A program made the translations under genes and the position numbers. Shown here one piece after another: positions 16,916 to 24,327 of a stretch of DNA of 64,000 nt (position 1 is the first letter of the stretch; each line of letters begins with the position of its first letter). The notes under the pieces were generated by a model that saw only the letters and a program-made list of their open reading frames with translations, searched no databases and was not told the origin of the DNA. Source of the DNA: an uncultured Oscillospiraceae bacterium (lineage in GTDB: Bacteria; Bacillota; Clostridia; Oscillospirales; Acutalibacteraceae). The stretch is taken from assembly GCA_910587835.1 (NCBI GenBank), contig CAJUNQ010000016.1, positions 1 to 64,000 of the forward strand. Direction: 5' to 3'.

Positions 16916-18001
16916 CTAGTTGGAAAGGAGCAGGTCCAACGCAGCCACACACGCGGCCGCTTCCAACGCCGCCGCCGCCCGGGGGACAATACAGGGGTCG
17001 TGCCGCCCGGTAACCCGCAGCTTCGCGTCTGCCATAGTGCGCAGGTCCACCGTGTCCTGCTCTCTGGAAATGGAGGGGGTCGGCTTCAGCGCAGCGCGGA
17101 AAATCACCGGCATACCGCTGGTAATGCCCCCAAGAATGCCTCCCGCATGGTTGGTGCGGCAGCGCACCTGTCCGCCGTCCATATAGAACGGGTCGTTATT
17201 CTCACTGCCCAAACGCTCCGACACGGCAAAGCCCGCGCCAAATTCCAGCCCTTTGACTGCCGGAACGCCAAACACCAACGACGCAATCCGGTTCTCCACC
17301 CCGTCAAACATGGGGTCGCCCAAACCGGCGGGCAGGCCCAGAATCGCGCACTCTACCTGCCCCCCTGCGCTGTTCTGGTCCAGCCTGGCCCGCTCAATGG
17401 CCACCCGCATAGCCTCCCGTACCGAGGGCTCCACTACAGGAAAATACTCCCGGTTCAGCCGGTCCAGCGTCTCCTTGGTCAGACCCACCGGGTCAAAAGC
17501 CGGGTCGGCCCGGTCGCAGCCCGCAATCTTGACCACATGAGAGCCCACAGCCACCCCCCGCCGGTCCAGAAGCTGCCGCGCCACCGCTCCTGCGAATACC
17601 AGCGGCGCGGTCATCCGGCCGGAGAAATGTCCGCCGCCCCGCACGTCCTGAAACCCGCCGTATTTCACCTGAGCCGTGTAGTCCGCATGACCGGGCCGGG
17701 GCAGGTATTTCAGTTGACTGTAATCCTTTGGGCGTTGGTTCTGGTTCACAATCATCGCGCACAGGGGCGCACCCGTGGTCACTCCGTCCAAAAGGCCGCA
17801 GAGTACCTGGGGCTCGTCCGGCTCCCGGCGGGTGGTGGCTGTCCTGTCCTGACCCGGCGCCCGGCGCGCCATCTGTACCAGTAGGTCCTCCCACACAATG
17901 GTTTCTCCTGCAGGCAGGCCCTCAATATTTACCCCAATGGCCTGGGTATGGCTGCCTCCAAAAATGGAAATCCGCAGCTTGTCACCCCAACTCGACGACA
18001 T
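16916..18001 (-). CDS. aroC: Chorismate synthase
   Basis: A 361-residue enzyme that makes chorismate from EPSP using reduced FMN. The N-terminus SSSWGDKLRISIFGGSHTQAIG matches the family, although the usual GESHG signature reads GGSHT here; the catalytic His is kept. Conserved GHADYTAQVKYG and RGGGHFSGR segments are present. ATG 18001 is used because AGGAGG lies eight bases before it; ATG 18007 is too close. The gene overlaps the end of aroA by about 20 bases, implying coupled translation. It ends 54 bases before pheA. Confidence 0.95.
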   Translation of the reverse strand: MSSSWGDKLRISIFGGSHTQAIGVNIEGLPAGETIVWEDLLVQMARRAPGQDRTATTRREPDEPQVLCGLLDGVTTGAPLCAMIVNQNQRPKDYSQLKYLPRPGHADYTAQVKYGGFQDVRGGGHFSGRMTAPLVFAGAVARQLLDRRGVAVGSHVVKIAGCDRADPAFDPVGLTKETLDRLNREYFPVVEPSVREAMRVAIERARLDQNSAGGQVECAILGLPAGLGDPMFDGVENRIASLVFGVPAVKGLEFGAGFAVSERLGSENNDPFYMDGGQVRCRTNHAGGILGGITSGMPVIFRAALKPTPSISREQDTVDLRTMADAKLRVTGRHDPCIVPRAAAALEAAACVAALDLLLSN

Positions 18002-19226
18002 GAGCATCTCCTCCTAGTTTGGTGAATTCTTCATAAAAATCAGGATAGGTTTTGGTGATACTCCAGGGATGCGTCACCCGGACAGGCTCCCGGCTGCGCA
18101 GGCCGGCCCCAGCCAGAGCCATCAGCACCCGGTGGTCGTTCTGACCGTCTGCCAGCCCTCCCGCCAGGGCCTTCACCCCGGTAATCCGCATTTCGTCCCC
18201 CAAATCCTGGGCGCTGCCCCCCAGGGCCGTAATGGCCTGCACCATAGCGGCCAGCCGGTCGCTCTCCTTCAGCCGGAGCCGCGCCCCGTTGCAGAGCCGG
18301 GTCTCCCCCTCGCTCAGGGCGGCGCAGACAGACGCGGCAGGCGCCATGTCTGTAATCTGAGACACATCCAGCGTCTGCCCCCGCAGTCCGCCAAAGGAAC
18401 AGGCTGCGTTGGGATTCTGCGCCACTAAGAGATCGTCCTCCCACCAGACCGGCAGACCGAAGCCGCCAAAAACCTCAACGCAGGCCCGGTCTCCCTGCAG
18501 GGAATCCTTCCGAAGCCCCTCCAATTCCACCCGGGCCCCGGTTGGCGACAACGCCGCCATATTCAAATAAAAAGCCGCCTGAGACCAATCCCCTTCCACA
18601 ATGTACTCCCGGGGCATATACCGCTGATTGCCTGGAATCTGCCAGCCCTCCCCAGCAGTCTCAACCGTCACCCCATAGTCTTTGAGGATGTCCAGTGTCA
18701 TATTCACATAACCCTCTGACTCAAGGGGCGTGGTCAGCAAAAGCTCGCTGTCCCCTGGCAGCAGCGGCAGGGCCATCAGCAGCCCCGTGACAAACTGGGA
18801 GCTGATGTTTCCCGGCAGGGCATAGCGTCCGGGCGTCAGCCGGCCCTCAATTTCCAGGGGCAGCCCGCCCTCCGAGAGAAAGCCCACCCCATGGGCAGGC
18901 AGCAGCTCGCCATAAACGCCGATGGGCCGCTGGGGCAGCCGCCCTTGCCCGGTGAACCGCCAACGCCCCCCCAAAGCCCCACAGATGGGAATCAGAAACC
19001 GCAAAAGCGAGCCGGATTCTCCGCAGTCAAACTCCCCCCCCTGGGCCTGGGCCAGCTGCCGCGCCGCTGACAAAGTGGCGTTAATATCTCCGCTGGGCGC
19101 GAGCCCCTGGGGTTGGGGCCCGCCGGCCAGGGCGGCGCAGAGAATCGCCCGAATGGCGGCGGACTTGCTGGGCGGCACCCGGACTCTGCCGCCGGAAAAG
19201 CTGTGACCATATATAACCTGCTGCAT
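17982..19226 (-). CDS. aroA: 3-phosphoshikimate 1-carboxyvinyltransferase (EPSP synthase)
   Basis: A 414-residue EPSP synthase joining shikimate-3-phosphate and phosphoenolpyruvate. The PEP/S3P motif VPPSKSAAIRAILCAALAGG is near the N-terminus, and LRGQTLDVSQITDMAPAASV and RLKESDRLAAM mark the C-terminal half. It is first in the aroA-aroC-pheA operon. The ATG at 19226 has AGGAGG seven bases upstream; the 48 codons of open frame before it lie in the repeat-containing leader and are not coding. Confidence 0.95.
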   Translation of the reverse strand: MQQVIYGHSFSGGRVRVPPSKSAAIRAILCAALAGGPQPQGLAPSGDINATLSAARQLAQAQGGEFDCGESGSLLRFLIPICGALGGRWRFTGQGRLPQRPIGVYGELLPAHGVGFLSEGGLPLEIEGRLTPGRYALPGNISSQFVTGLLMALPLLPGDSELLLTTPLESEGYVNMTLDILKDYGVTVETAGEGWQIPGNQRYMPREYIVEGDWSQAAFYLNMAALSPTGARVELEGLRKDSLQGDRACVEVFGGFGLPVWWEDDLLVAQNPNAACSFGGLRGQTLDVSQITDMAPAASVCAALSEGETRLCNGARLRLKESDRLAAMVQAITALGGSAQDLGDEMRITGVKALAGGLADGQNDHRVLMALAGAGLRSREPVRVTHPWSITKTYPDFYEEFTKLGGDAHVVELG

Positions 19227-19275
19227 GAAAAGCCTCCTGTTAGCACCCAATATCCTTGCTAATATCCTGATGATT

Positions 19276-19289
19276 TCTGTTTGGAGAAG
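19276..19289 (-). promoter_or_regulatory. Possible antiterminator arm, unit B of the aro leader
   Basis: On the transcript this reads CTTCTCCAAACAGA. Its CTTCTCC is complementary to GGAGAAG in the preceding hairpin, so it could compete with that hairpin for pairing. A near-identical segment lies at 19374-19387. Confidence 0.35.
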
Positions 19290-19305
19290 GCCAACGCCTT
19301 TGCAA

Positions 19306-19362
19306 AGCAAAAGAGAAGCGCTTCGCACTTCAGGGCTTCTCCTTGTGTTCGTCAGAACACAT
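19306..19362 (-). repeat. 57-bp structured leader repeat, copy B
   Basis: Differs from copy A by one base. In the transcript direction it contains hairpin P1 (TGTGTTC-TGAC-GAACACA, 19344-19361). Hairpin P2 follows (GGAGAAGC...GCGCTTCTC, 19313-19342) with TTTTGC after it, resembling a terminator. A ten-codon frame MCSDEHKEKP starts at 19362. Confidence 0.75.
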
Positions 19363-19373
19363 GATTCCATAAA

Positions 19374-19387
19374 TCTGTTCGGAGAAG
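19374..19387 (-). promoter_or_regulatory. Possible antiterminator arm, unit A of the aro leader
   Basis: Transcript sequence CTTCTCCGAACAGA, able to pair with GGAGAAG of P2 in copy A. Between it and P2 is a perfect hairpin ACTTGGC-GAT-GCCAAGT (19402-19418). Confidence 0.35.
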
Positions 19388-19423
19388 TCCGGTGCTGTGA
19401 CTTGGCATCGCCAAGTCATGCGC

Positions 19424-19480
19424 AGCAAAAGAGAAGCGCTTCGCGCTTCAGGGCTTCTCCTTGTGTTCGTCAGAACACAT
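19424..19480 (-). repeat. 57-bp structured leader repeat, copy A
   Basis: Direct repeat of copy B at 118-bp spacing, with 56 of 57 positions identical. Its P1 palindrome (19462-19479) overlaps the -10 and start-point region of the aroA promoter, so in this copy P1 could act as a DNA operator. P2 (19431-19460) lies in the transcribed leader. Confidence 0.75.
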
Positions 19481-19507
19481 TATACCATGCTTTGTGGATG
19501 CTTGCAA
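19479..19507 (-). promoter_or_regulatory. Sigma-A promoter of the aroA-aroC-pheA operon
   Basis: Minus-strand TTGCAA, a 17-base spacer and TATAAT. Transcription should start near 19471, giving a leader of about 245 nt before aroA. Confidence 0.7.
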
Positions 19508-19540
19508 GAAAAAATAGCGCAGTGCGCAGTCCCATGCCGT

Positions 19541-19580
19541 CAAACAGAAAGGACCCCAGACGCTCCCCGCCTGCGGTCCT
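19541..19580 (-). terminator. Terminator of the TetR-family gene
   Basis: A minus-strand hairpin with AGGACC and GGTCCT arms and inner AGGCG/CGTCT pairs, followed by TTTCTGTTT. It lies just after the regulator's stop codon and before the aroA promoter. Confidence 0.6.
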
Positions 19581-19637
19581 GATGAATCGTCCTTGACTGT
19601 AATGGCAATATGGTTCCGCTCCCCCTCCTTGTCTCTT

Positions 19638-20300
19638 TTATTCCGGGACGCTCCCCCGGATGGAATCCGCGGCAGAGCCGTCGCAGCTCCCCCCCTCTGA
19701 ACCGAGGCTGTGGGTAATAATCCGGAACAGCACTGGCTTCATCTCCTCCAAGCTGCCTGGGCGCTGCTCCACCATGCAGCCATAGCACACGCTGACACAC
19801 ATGCTCACAATGGCGGTAAGCCAGCGGTAGAGCTCCAATTCGTCACACCCGGCCATTTCCGGGCAGGAGCGCACCACCCCGTACACCTTGGCAAAAAGAG
19901 GATGCAGCTCCCCGTCCTCCTGCAGCTCGTCCGCCCTGGGCCACTTGAGATTGTGCCGGATCAGCCGCAGCGCGAACACATTATGGCTCAGCTCCTCCAA
20001 AAGGCAGTCGGCCAACGCCAGAACCTTTTCGGTAAAGCTCACCTGTCCCAGGGTCTTCACATGGGCCAGGGCCTGGTCAAACAGCCCCTCGCTGATGCGC
20101 CAGATCAACGCCTGGGCAATGGCGTCCTTGTCCGCAAAATAGAGGTAGAACGTCCCCTTTGCCACCCTGGCCCGGGTGACAATGTTGTCGATGCTGGTCT
20201 TCCCGGCCCCCTGCTCCATAAAGAGCTCATAGGCCGCGTCCAGCAGCGCCTGCCGCTTTTTCAGCTTGTTTTCCTGCAGCTTGCCCATGGGCCTCACCAT
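19638..20300 (-). CDS. TetR/AcrR-family transcriptional regulator
   Basis: A 220-residue regulator. The N-terminal helix-turn-helix is typical of TetR proteins (RQALLDAAYELFMEQGAGKTSIDNIV, then ARVAKGTFYLYFADKDAI). The C-terminal ligand/dimer domain has no identifiable ligand. The start could be ATG 20300, GTG 20297 (best spaced from GGAGG) or ATG 20288; all keep the DNA-binding domain. No obvious target gene is adjacent; the neighbours are aroA and the spoIIA operon, each with its own control. Confidence 0.88.
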   Translation of the reverse strand: MVRPMGKLQENKLKKRQALLDAAYELFMEQGAGKTSIDNIVTRARVAKGTFYLYFADKDAIAQALIWRISEGLFDQALAHVKTLGQVSFTEKVLALADCLLEELSHNVFALRLIRHNLKWPRADELQEDGELHPLFAKVYGVVRSCPEMAGCDELELYRWLTAIVSMCVSVCYGCMVEQRPGSLEEMKPVLFRIITHSLGSEGGSCDGSAADSIRGSVPE

Positions 20301-20386
20301 TCCTCCGCTGTTTTTCCTATATCATAACCCATCCTGGCGGAAAAGGCAAGACCCTGCTTGACTTCCAGTCATTTCACCTCCACTTC

Positions 20387-21052
20387 TTATACAAGCTCGC
20401 TGCGCAGCAGCTCCAAAAGACGTTTCTCCCGCCGGCTCACCTGCACCTGGGTCATTCCCAGCTCCACGCCGGTGCGGGCCTGGGTCAGCCCCTGAAAATA
20501 CCGCAGCTCCAGCAGCTGCCTGTCCCTTGGCTCCAGCCTCTCCAGCTGCTGGCGCAGGCTCAGCCGCTCTGTCAAACCCTCCTCCGGCGGGTCTATGGGC
20601 ACCTCCACCTGCTCTCCCTCCGGTCCCGCAGTGAGAGAGACCGGCTGGCGCAGCGCCCCCAGGGCCAACGCCGCCCGTTCCGGCGGCACCTCCAACGCCT
20701 GAGCCAGCTCGTCGATGGTGGGCGCTCTCCCCTCCTTTTCTATCATGGCCTGCGACAGCTTCAGCACCCGTGCGGCCAGCTCCCGCAGCCCCCGAGACAC
20801 CCGCATGGCGCCGCCGTCCCGGAAGAGCCTGCGAATCTCCCCCAGAATCACCGGCACCGCATAGGTGGAAAACCGCAGCCCCCGTTCCGGCTCAAACCGC
20901 TGGGCGGCCTTCACCAGCCCCAAACAGCCCGCCTGGTACAGGTCGTCATACTCCAAGCCCCGGCCTGAGAACCGCCGGGCGCACAAATGTACCAGCCCCA
21001 GGTTTTCCGTGACAGTCTGGGCGCAGTCCCTTTTCTTCTCCTGCTCAATCAT
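20387..21052 (-). CDS. sigF: RNA polymerase sigma factor SigF (SpoIIAC)
   Basis: A 221-residue sporulation sigma factor that directs the first forespore-specific transcription. Region 2 is seen in ENLGLVHLCARRF and YDDLYQAGCLGLVKAAQRFEPERGLRFSTYAVPVILGEIRR. Region 3 includes AMRVSRGLRELA, and the region 4 helix-turn-helix is TQARTGVELGMTQVQVSRREKR. Its start overlaps the end of spoIIAB by eight bases. Activity should be held in check by SpoIIAB and released by SpoIIAA. Confidence 0.95.
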   Translation of the reverse strand: MIEQEKKRDCAQTVTENLGLVHLCARRFSGRGLEYDDLYQAGCLGLVKAAQRFEPERGLRFSTYAVPVILGEIRRLFRDGGAMRVSRGLRELAARVLKLSQAMIEKEGRAPTIDELAQALEVPPERAALALGALRQPVSLTAGPEGEQVEVPIDPPEEGLTERLSLRQQLERLEPRDRQLLELRYFQGLTQARTGVELGMTQVQVSRREKRLLELLRSELV

Positions 21053-21491
21053 CTGCTTTTTTCTGAGAAAAATTCTTGGAAAGAGTCACCGTAGTGCCCC
21101 TTCCCGGCCGGGAGGACACCCGCACGCCATCGCAGAAGCTCTGCATCACCGCAAAGCCCAGGCCGGCCCGTTCCTCGCCCCCTGTGGTGAACAGCGGCTC
21201 CATGGCCTGCTCCACATCCGCAATGCCGCAGCCCTTGTCCCGCACCCGGACCACCGCCCTGCCCCCCTCAAAGAGCTTGACCGTTATGTAAACCACGCCG
21301 ATTCTGTCCCCATAGCCGTGCACTACTGCGTTGGTCACCGCCTCTGATACCGCGGTGCGCAAATCGGACAAATCCGCCACCGTGGGGTCGGCCTGGGCCA
21401 AAAACGCCGCCACCGCCGCCCGGGCAAAGCCCTCGTTCACCGAGCTGGATGGAAAACTGATCTGAACCTGATTCAACAGCCGCGCAGCCAT
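21045..21491 (-). CDS. spoIIAB: Anti-sigma F factor SpoIIAB
   Basis: A 148-residue serine kinase and anti-sigma factor of the GHKL fold. The N box is AVSEAVTNAVVHGY, followed by RDKGCGIADVEQAMEPLFT and GLGFAVMQSFCDGV. It binds SigF and phosphorylates SpoIIAA. The gene overlaps both neighbours (spoIIAA stop and start share TGATG), so the three proteins are probably made in fixed ratio. Confidence 0.95.
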   Translation of the reverse strand: MAARLLNQVQISFPSSSVNEGFARAAVAAFLAQADPTVADLSDLRTAVSEAVTNAVVHGYGDRIGVVYITVKLFEGGRAVVRVRDKGCGIADVEQAMEPLFTTGGEERAGLGFAVMQSFCDGVRVSSRPGRGTTVTLSKNFSQKKADD

Positions 21492-21808
21492 CAGCCCGCC
21501 CTCCTCTCAATAGCCGCCAGCGAGGCCACCCCCGCCAGCTCCACCATTTTGTTCAGGCTGGGGGACAGGCCGCACAGCACTACCCGGCCCCGCCAGGCTC
21601 CGCACAGGCGCACCCGGCCCAAAATCAGCCCGATCCCCGAGCTGTCCATAAATGGCACGTCAGAAAAATCCAGCCGCAGCATATAGGGCTTCAGCTTCTG
21701 GGCCGAGGCGTCAATGGCCTCCCTCAGCTCCCGGGCGGCATGGTGGTCAATCTCCCCGGTCAACCGCGCGGTAAGCACCCCCTCCTTATATCCAAGCTGC
21801 ACGCTCAT
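21491..21808 (-). CDS. spoIIAA: Anti-sigma F factor antagonist SpoIIAA
   Basis: A 105-residue STAS-domain protein that frees SigF by binding SpoIIAB when unphosphorylated. The phosphorylation site is in FMDSSGIGLILGR, with Ser57 at the position equivalent to Ser58 of Bacillus subtilis. ATG 21808 has GGAGAGG upstream and gives the normal length; the longer open frame reaching 22042 is not supported. It is first in the spoIIAA-spoIIAB-sigF operon. Confidence 0.95.
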   Translation of the reverse strand: MSVQLGYKEGVLTARLTGEIDHHAARELREAIDASAQKLKPYMLRLDFSDVPFMDSSGIGLILGRVRLCGAWRGRVVLCGLSPSLNKMVELAGVASLAAIERRAG

Positions 21809-21874
21809 CCAGCATCCTCTCCAATCCAATGGGTTTGCCTCCATTATAGAGGCTTGTCCCCGCAAATCCCGGTG

Positions 21875-21904
21875 AAATTTGTTGACTAAAAAAATTTTTC
21901 CTCT
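21875..21904 (-). promoter_or_regulatory. Candidate sigma-H promoter of the spoIIA operon
   Basis: Minus-strand AGAGGAAAA fits the -35 consensus RNAGGAWWW. Twelve bases later AACAAATTT fits RNNGAATWW with one mismatch. It lies about 65 bases upstream of spoIIAA, the operon that sigma-H drives in Bacillus. Confidence 0.55.
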
Positions 21905-22002
21905 GGGCCCCGGGGCTTTCTGCCGTCTCATGACGACGGAAGGGAAAGCGGCTGGCATGGCTGGCCCGGAGTCAACAGAAAAATAATTTTTTCGCCAAAG
22001 TA

Positions 22003-22031
22003 TTGCATCCTGACCAGCGGGGTAGTATAAT
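22003..22031 (+). promoter_or_regulatory. Sigma-A promoter of the DUF1858-trmK-rqcH cluster
   Basis: TTGCAT, a 17-base spacer and TATAAT; the first start codon (22075) lies about 43 bases downstream. Confidence 0.7.
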
Positions 22032-22074
22032 GAAAGCGTCATAAAAGATAGCGATAAAATGGAGGAATTTGCAT

Positions 22075-22278
22075 ATGGCTTCGATTACAAAGGACACAAT
22101 CATCGGCGAGATTCTGGACCTGGACCAGACCACTGCCCCCTACTTCCTGGAAATGGGCATGCACTGCCTGGGCTGCCCCTCTGCCCGGGGCGAGACCCTG
22201 GAGCAGGCCTGCGCGGTCCACGGTGTGGACGCTGACGAGCTGGTCAGCAAGATCAACGAGCATCTCAGCGGCAAATAA
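22075..22278 (+). CDS. DUF1858 domain protein
   Basis: A 67-residue protein consisting of one DUF1858 domain, related to the N-terminal part of ScdA/RIC iron-sulfur repair proteins and often found in anaerobes. The signature GMHCLGCPSARGETLEQAC contains a CxxC pair and a third Cys that may bind metal or take part in redox chemistry. ATG 22075 has GGAGG nine bases upstream. It opens a same-strand cluster with trmK. Its exact role is unknown. Confidence 0.88.
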   Translation: MASITKDTIIGEILDLDQTTAPYFLEMGMHCLGCPSARGETLEQACAVHGVDADELVSKINEHLSGK

Positions 22279-22361
22279 CCGCCGCTTTCAACACCAGCCA
22301 GCGCCGCGCGGTATGGGGGTCTCTCTCAGCCGGGCGGCAGTTGGCATTTATGGAGGCTCTC

Positions 22362-23048
22362 ATGCCAAGACCCCTGTTTACCCTCAGCCCCCGGCTGGCC
22401 GCCTGCGGGGCCTTTGTCCGCACCGGCTCCCCTCTCATCGACGTGGGCACCGACCATGCCTACCTCCCCATCTGGCTGCTGCGCACCGGCGCCGTCCCCC
22501 GGGCTGTCTGCTGCGATATCAATCCCGGGCCCCTTCGCTCCGCCGAACACCACGCCCGAGAGTACCACACGGAGGACCGGCTCCGGCTGGTGCTCAGCGA
22601 CGGTCTGGCCGGCTTGGGGCCTGAGGACGGAGACGACATCGTCATTGCCGGCATGGGCGGGGAGCTGATTCTGCGCATTGTGGCCTTGGCCCCCTGGCTG
22701 AAGGACCCTGCCAAGCGTCTGATCCTACAGCCCATGTCCGCTGCCAGCGAGCTCCGGGCCGGGCTGTGGGAGCTGGGCTTTCCCATTCACACCGAGCGTG
22801 CCGTAGAGGACCACGGAAAGGTCTACACCGTCCTTTGCGCTCAGTACGCCGGGCCCCTTCCCCCGGTCGACCCGGTCTATCTGGAAATGGGCCGGCTGAC
22901 TCCTGGGGAGCCGGCTGTGCACCGGTACGCTGTAAAAACCGTAAGGCGGCTGACAGACCAGCTTCGGGGAGCCGAAGCCCGGGGAGAAGACGGCTCCCGG
23001 CTGCGGCAGCTGATCCGCCAGATCGTCCAACAATACGCCGTTGATTAG
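22362..23048 (+). CDS. trmK: tRNA (adenine(22)-N1)-methyltransferase TrmK
   Basis: A 228-residue class I SAM methyltransferase modifying A22 of tRNA. The SAM-binding motif is LIDVGTDHAYLPIWLL, followed by the acidic motif CCDINPGPL and the family signature DDIVIAGMGGELI. The C-terminal coiled region (RLTDQLRGAEARGEDGSRLRQL) also fits TrmK. ATG 22362 follows GGAGG. It sits ten bases before a Nif3-like gene, the standard trmK-nif3 pair of Firmicutes. Confidence 0.93.
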   Translation: MPRPLFTLSPRLAACGAFVRTGSPLIDVGTDHAYLPIWLLRTGAVPRAVCCDINPGPLRSAEHHAREYHTEDRLRLVLSDGLAGLGPEDGDDIVIAGMGGELILRIVALAPWLKDPAKRLILQPMSAASELRAGLWELGFPIHTERAVEDHGKVYTVLCAQYAGPLPPVDPVYLEMGRLTPGEPAVHRYAVKTVRRLTDQLRGAEARGEDGSRLRQLIRQIVQQYAVD

Positions 23049-23057
23049 GAGGAAAAC

Positions 23058-23822
23058 ATGGCAAGAATTTGCGATATTTATGACGTCATCCATGCGGTAG
23101 CCCCCTTTGACAGCCAGCTGTCCTTTGACAACAGCGGCCTGCTGGTGGGCGACCCGTCCACCCCTGTCACCCGGGCCCTGCTCTGTCTGGACATTACCGA
23201 GAGCGTCATTGAAGAGGCCGCGGGCATGAACGCCAACCTGATCATCAGCCACCACCCGGTGATTTTTGAGCCCCTGCGCCGGCTCTCCGGCCGGGAGCCC
23301 GCCTGGCTGCTGGCAAGGCAGGGCATTGCCGCCCTGTGCTGCCACACCAACCTGGACCTGTCCCCTGTGTGCGGGGTCAACATTGCCTTGGCCAGCCGCC
23401 TGGGGCTGCGGAATGTCCGGCGGGAGGATGTGTTCGGAGAGGAGACTGTGCTCTTTTCCGGCGAATGCGACGCCATGGACCCAGCGGATTTTGCCCAAAT
23501 GGTGCGGGACCGGCTGGGCGCGGGCGGGGTACAGTGGTTCCCCGGAGAGGGCGCGGTAAAGAAGGTGTTTTTCTGCAGCGGCTCTGGGGGCGGTGAGGCT
23601 GGGTTTGCCGCCTGCCGGGGGGCCGACGCCTTTGTCACCGGCGAAATGAAGCATCATGAGGCCTTGGAGGCAGCGCGTCTGGGCCTCACCTGCGTGGTGG
23701 CCGGGCACTATGAGACCGAGGTGGTCTTCCGGGAATTCCTGGCCGCCTACCTGAAAAAACGGGCGCCGGATACGGCGTTTCTCATCAGTAAGGCAGAAAC
23801 GCCGCCCTTTGCCCATGTCTGA
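23058..23822 (+). CDS. Nif3-like dinuclear metal centre hexameric protein
   Basis: A 254-residue protein of the Nif3/YqfO family. Metal-binding residues are seen in IISHHPVIFEPL, CHTNLD and the C-terminal GHYETEVV. Members form toroidal hexamers with a two-metal centre; the physiological reaction is unsettled (sometimes named GTP cyclohydrolase I type 2). It is the short form lacking the CutA-like insertion of longer homologues. RBS AGGAGG is about six bases from the ATG. Confidence 0.92.
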   Translation: MARICDIYDVIHAVAPFDSQLSFDNSGLLVGDPSTPVTRALLCLDITESVIEEAAGMNANLIISHHPVIFEPLRRLSGREPAWLLARQGIAALCCHTNLDLSPVCGVNIALASRLGLRNVRREDVFGEETVLFSGECDAMDPADFAQMVRDRLGAGGVQWFPGEGAVKKVFFCSGSGGGEAGFAACRGADAFVTGEMKHHEALEAARLGLTCVVAGHYETEVVFREFLAAYLKKRAPDTAFLISKAETPPFAHV

Positions 23823-23839
23823 ATCCAGGAGGGAACCCA

Positions 23840-24307
23840 ATGACCATCCAACCCGGAACAGCAGAAGACCTTGGGGCCATCGGCCTGCTCTATGAGGAGC
23901 TGAACGCCCGCATGGCTGCGCTTCAGCCAGACAATTTTCGTCCAGCCAGACAGAACGACGCCTGGATTCTCTCCCAGCTGACAGAGGAAAACAGCGACTT
24001 TTTAACCGCCCGCACCAACGAGGGGACAGTCATCGGCTTTGCTCTTGTGCAGTTTCGGGACACCCCCGACGTCCCCAGCTTTATTCCCCGCCGGTATACC
24101 TATCTGATGGACCTGGTGGTAACCGAGAGCTGCCGGGGCCAGGGCGCCGGCAAGGCGCTGTTGGCGGAGGTGGAGCGCTGGGCCAGAGCCCGGGGCTCGG
24201 AGTTTATCGAGCTGGGCGTGCTCAGCGAAAACACCGCCGCCCTGCGGGTATACGAAGGCTGCGGCTATACCGAGCGCAGAAAGGTCATGGGGCGCAGCCT
24301 GAACTAA
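23840..24307 (+). CDS. GNAT family N-acetyltransferase
   Basis: A 155-residue GNAT enzyme. The acetyl-CoA loop is VTESCRGQGAGKALLAEVERWA, followed by GVLSENTAALRVYEGCGYTERRKVM, the usual C-terminal beta-alpha unit. The substrate cannot be read from sequence. It lies between nif3 and rqcH with short gaps on both sides, so it is probably co-transcribed. Confidence 0.88.
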   Translation: MTIQPGTAEDLGAIGLLYEELNARMAALQPDNFRPARQNDAWILSQLTEENSDFLTARTNEGTVIGFALVQFRDTPDVPSFIPRRYTYLMDLVVTESCRGQGAGKALLAEVERWARARGSEFIELGVLSENTAALRVYEGCGYTERRKVMGRSLN

Positions 24308-24327
24308 TACGGAAAGGAAAACATATC

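Noticed and set aside
19462..19479. LexA (SOS) box
   Set aside because: The half-sites are inverted relative to the Gram-positive GAAC-N4-GTTC consensus, and aroA is not an SOS gene.
19227..19637. T-box or trp-like leader upstream of aroA
   Set aside because: No GGGTGGNACCGCG-type T-box motif and no run of aromatic codons in a leader peptide were found; the only short frame, MCSDEHKEKP, has no Phe, Tyr or Trp.
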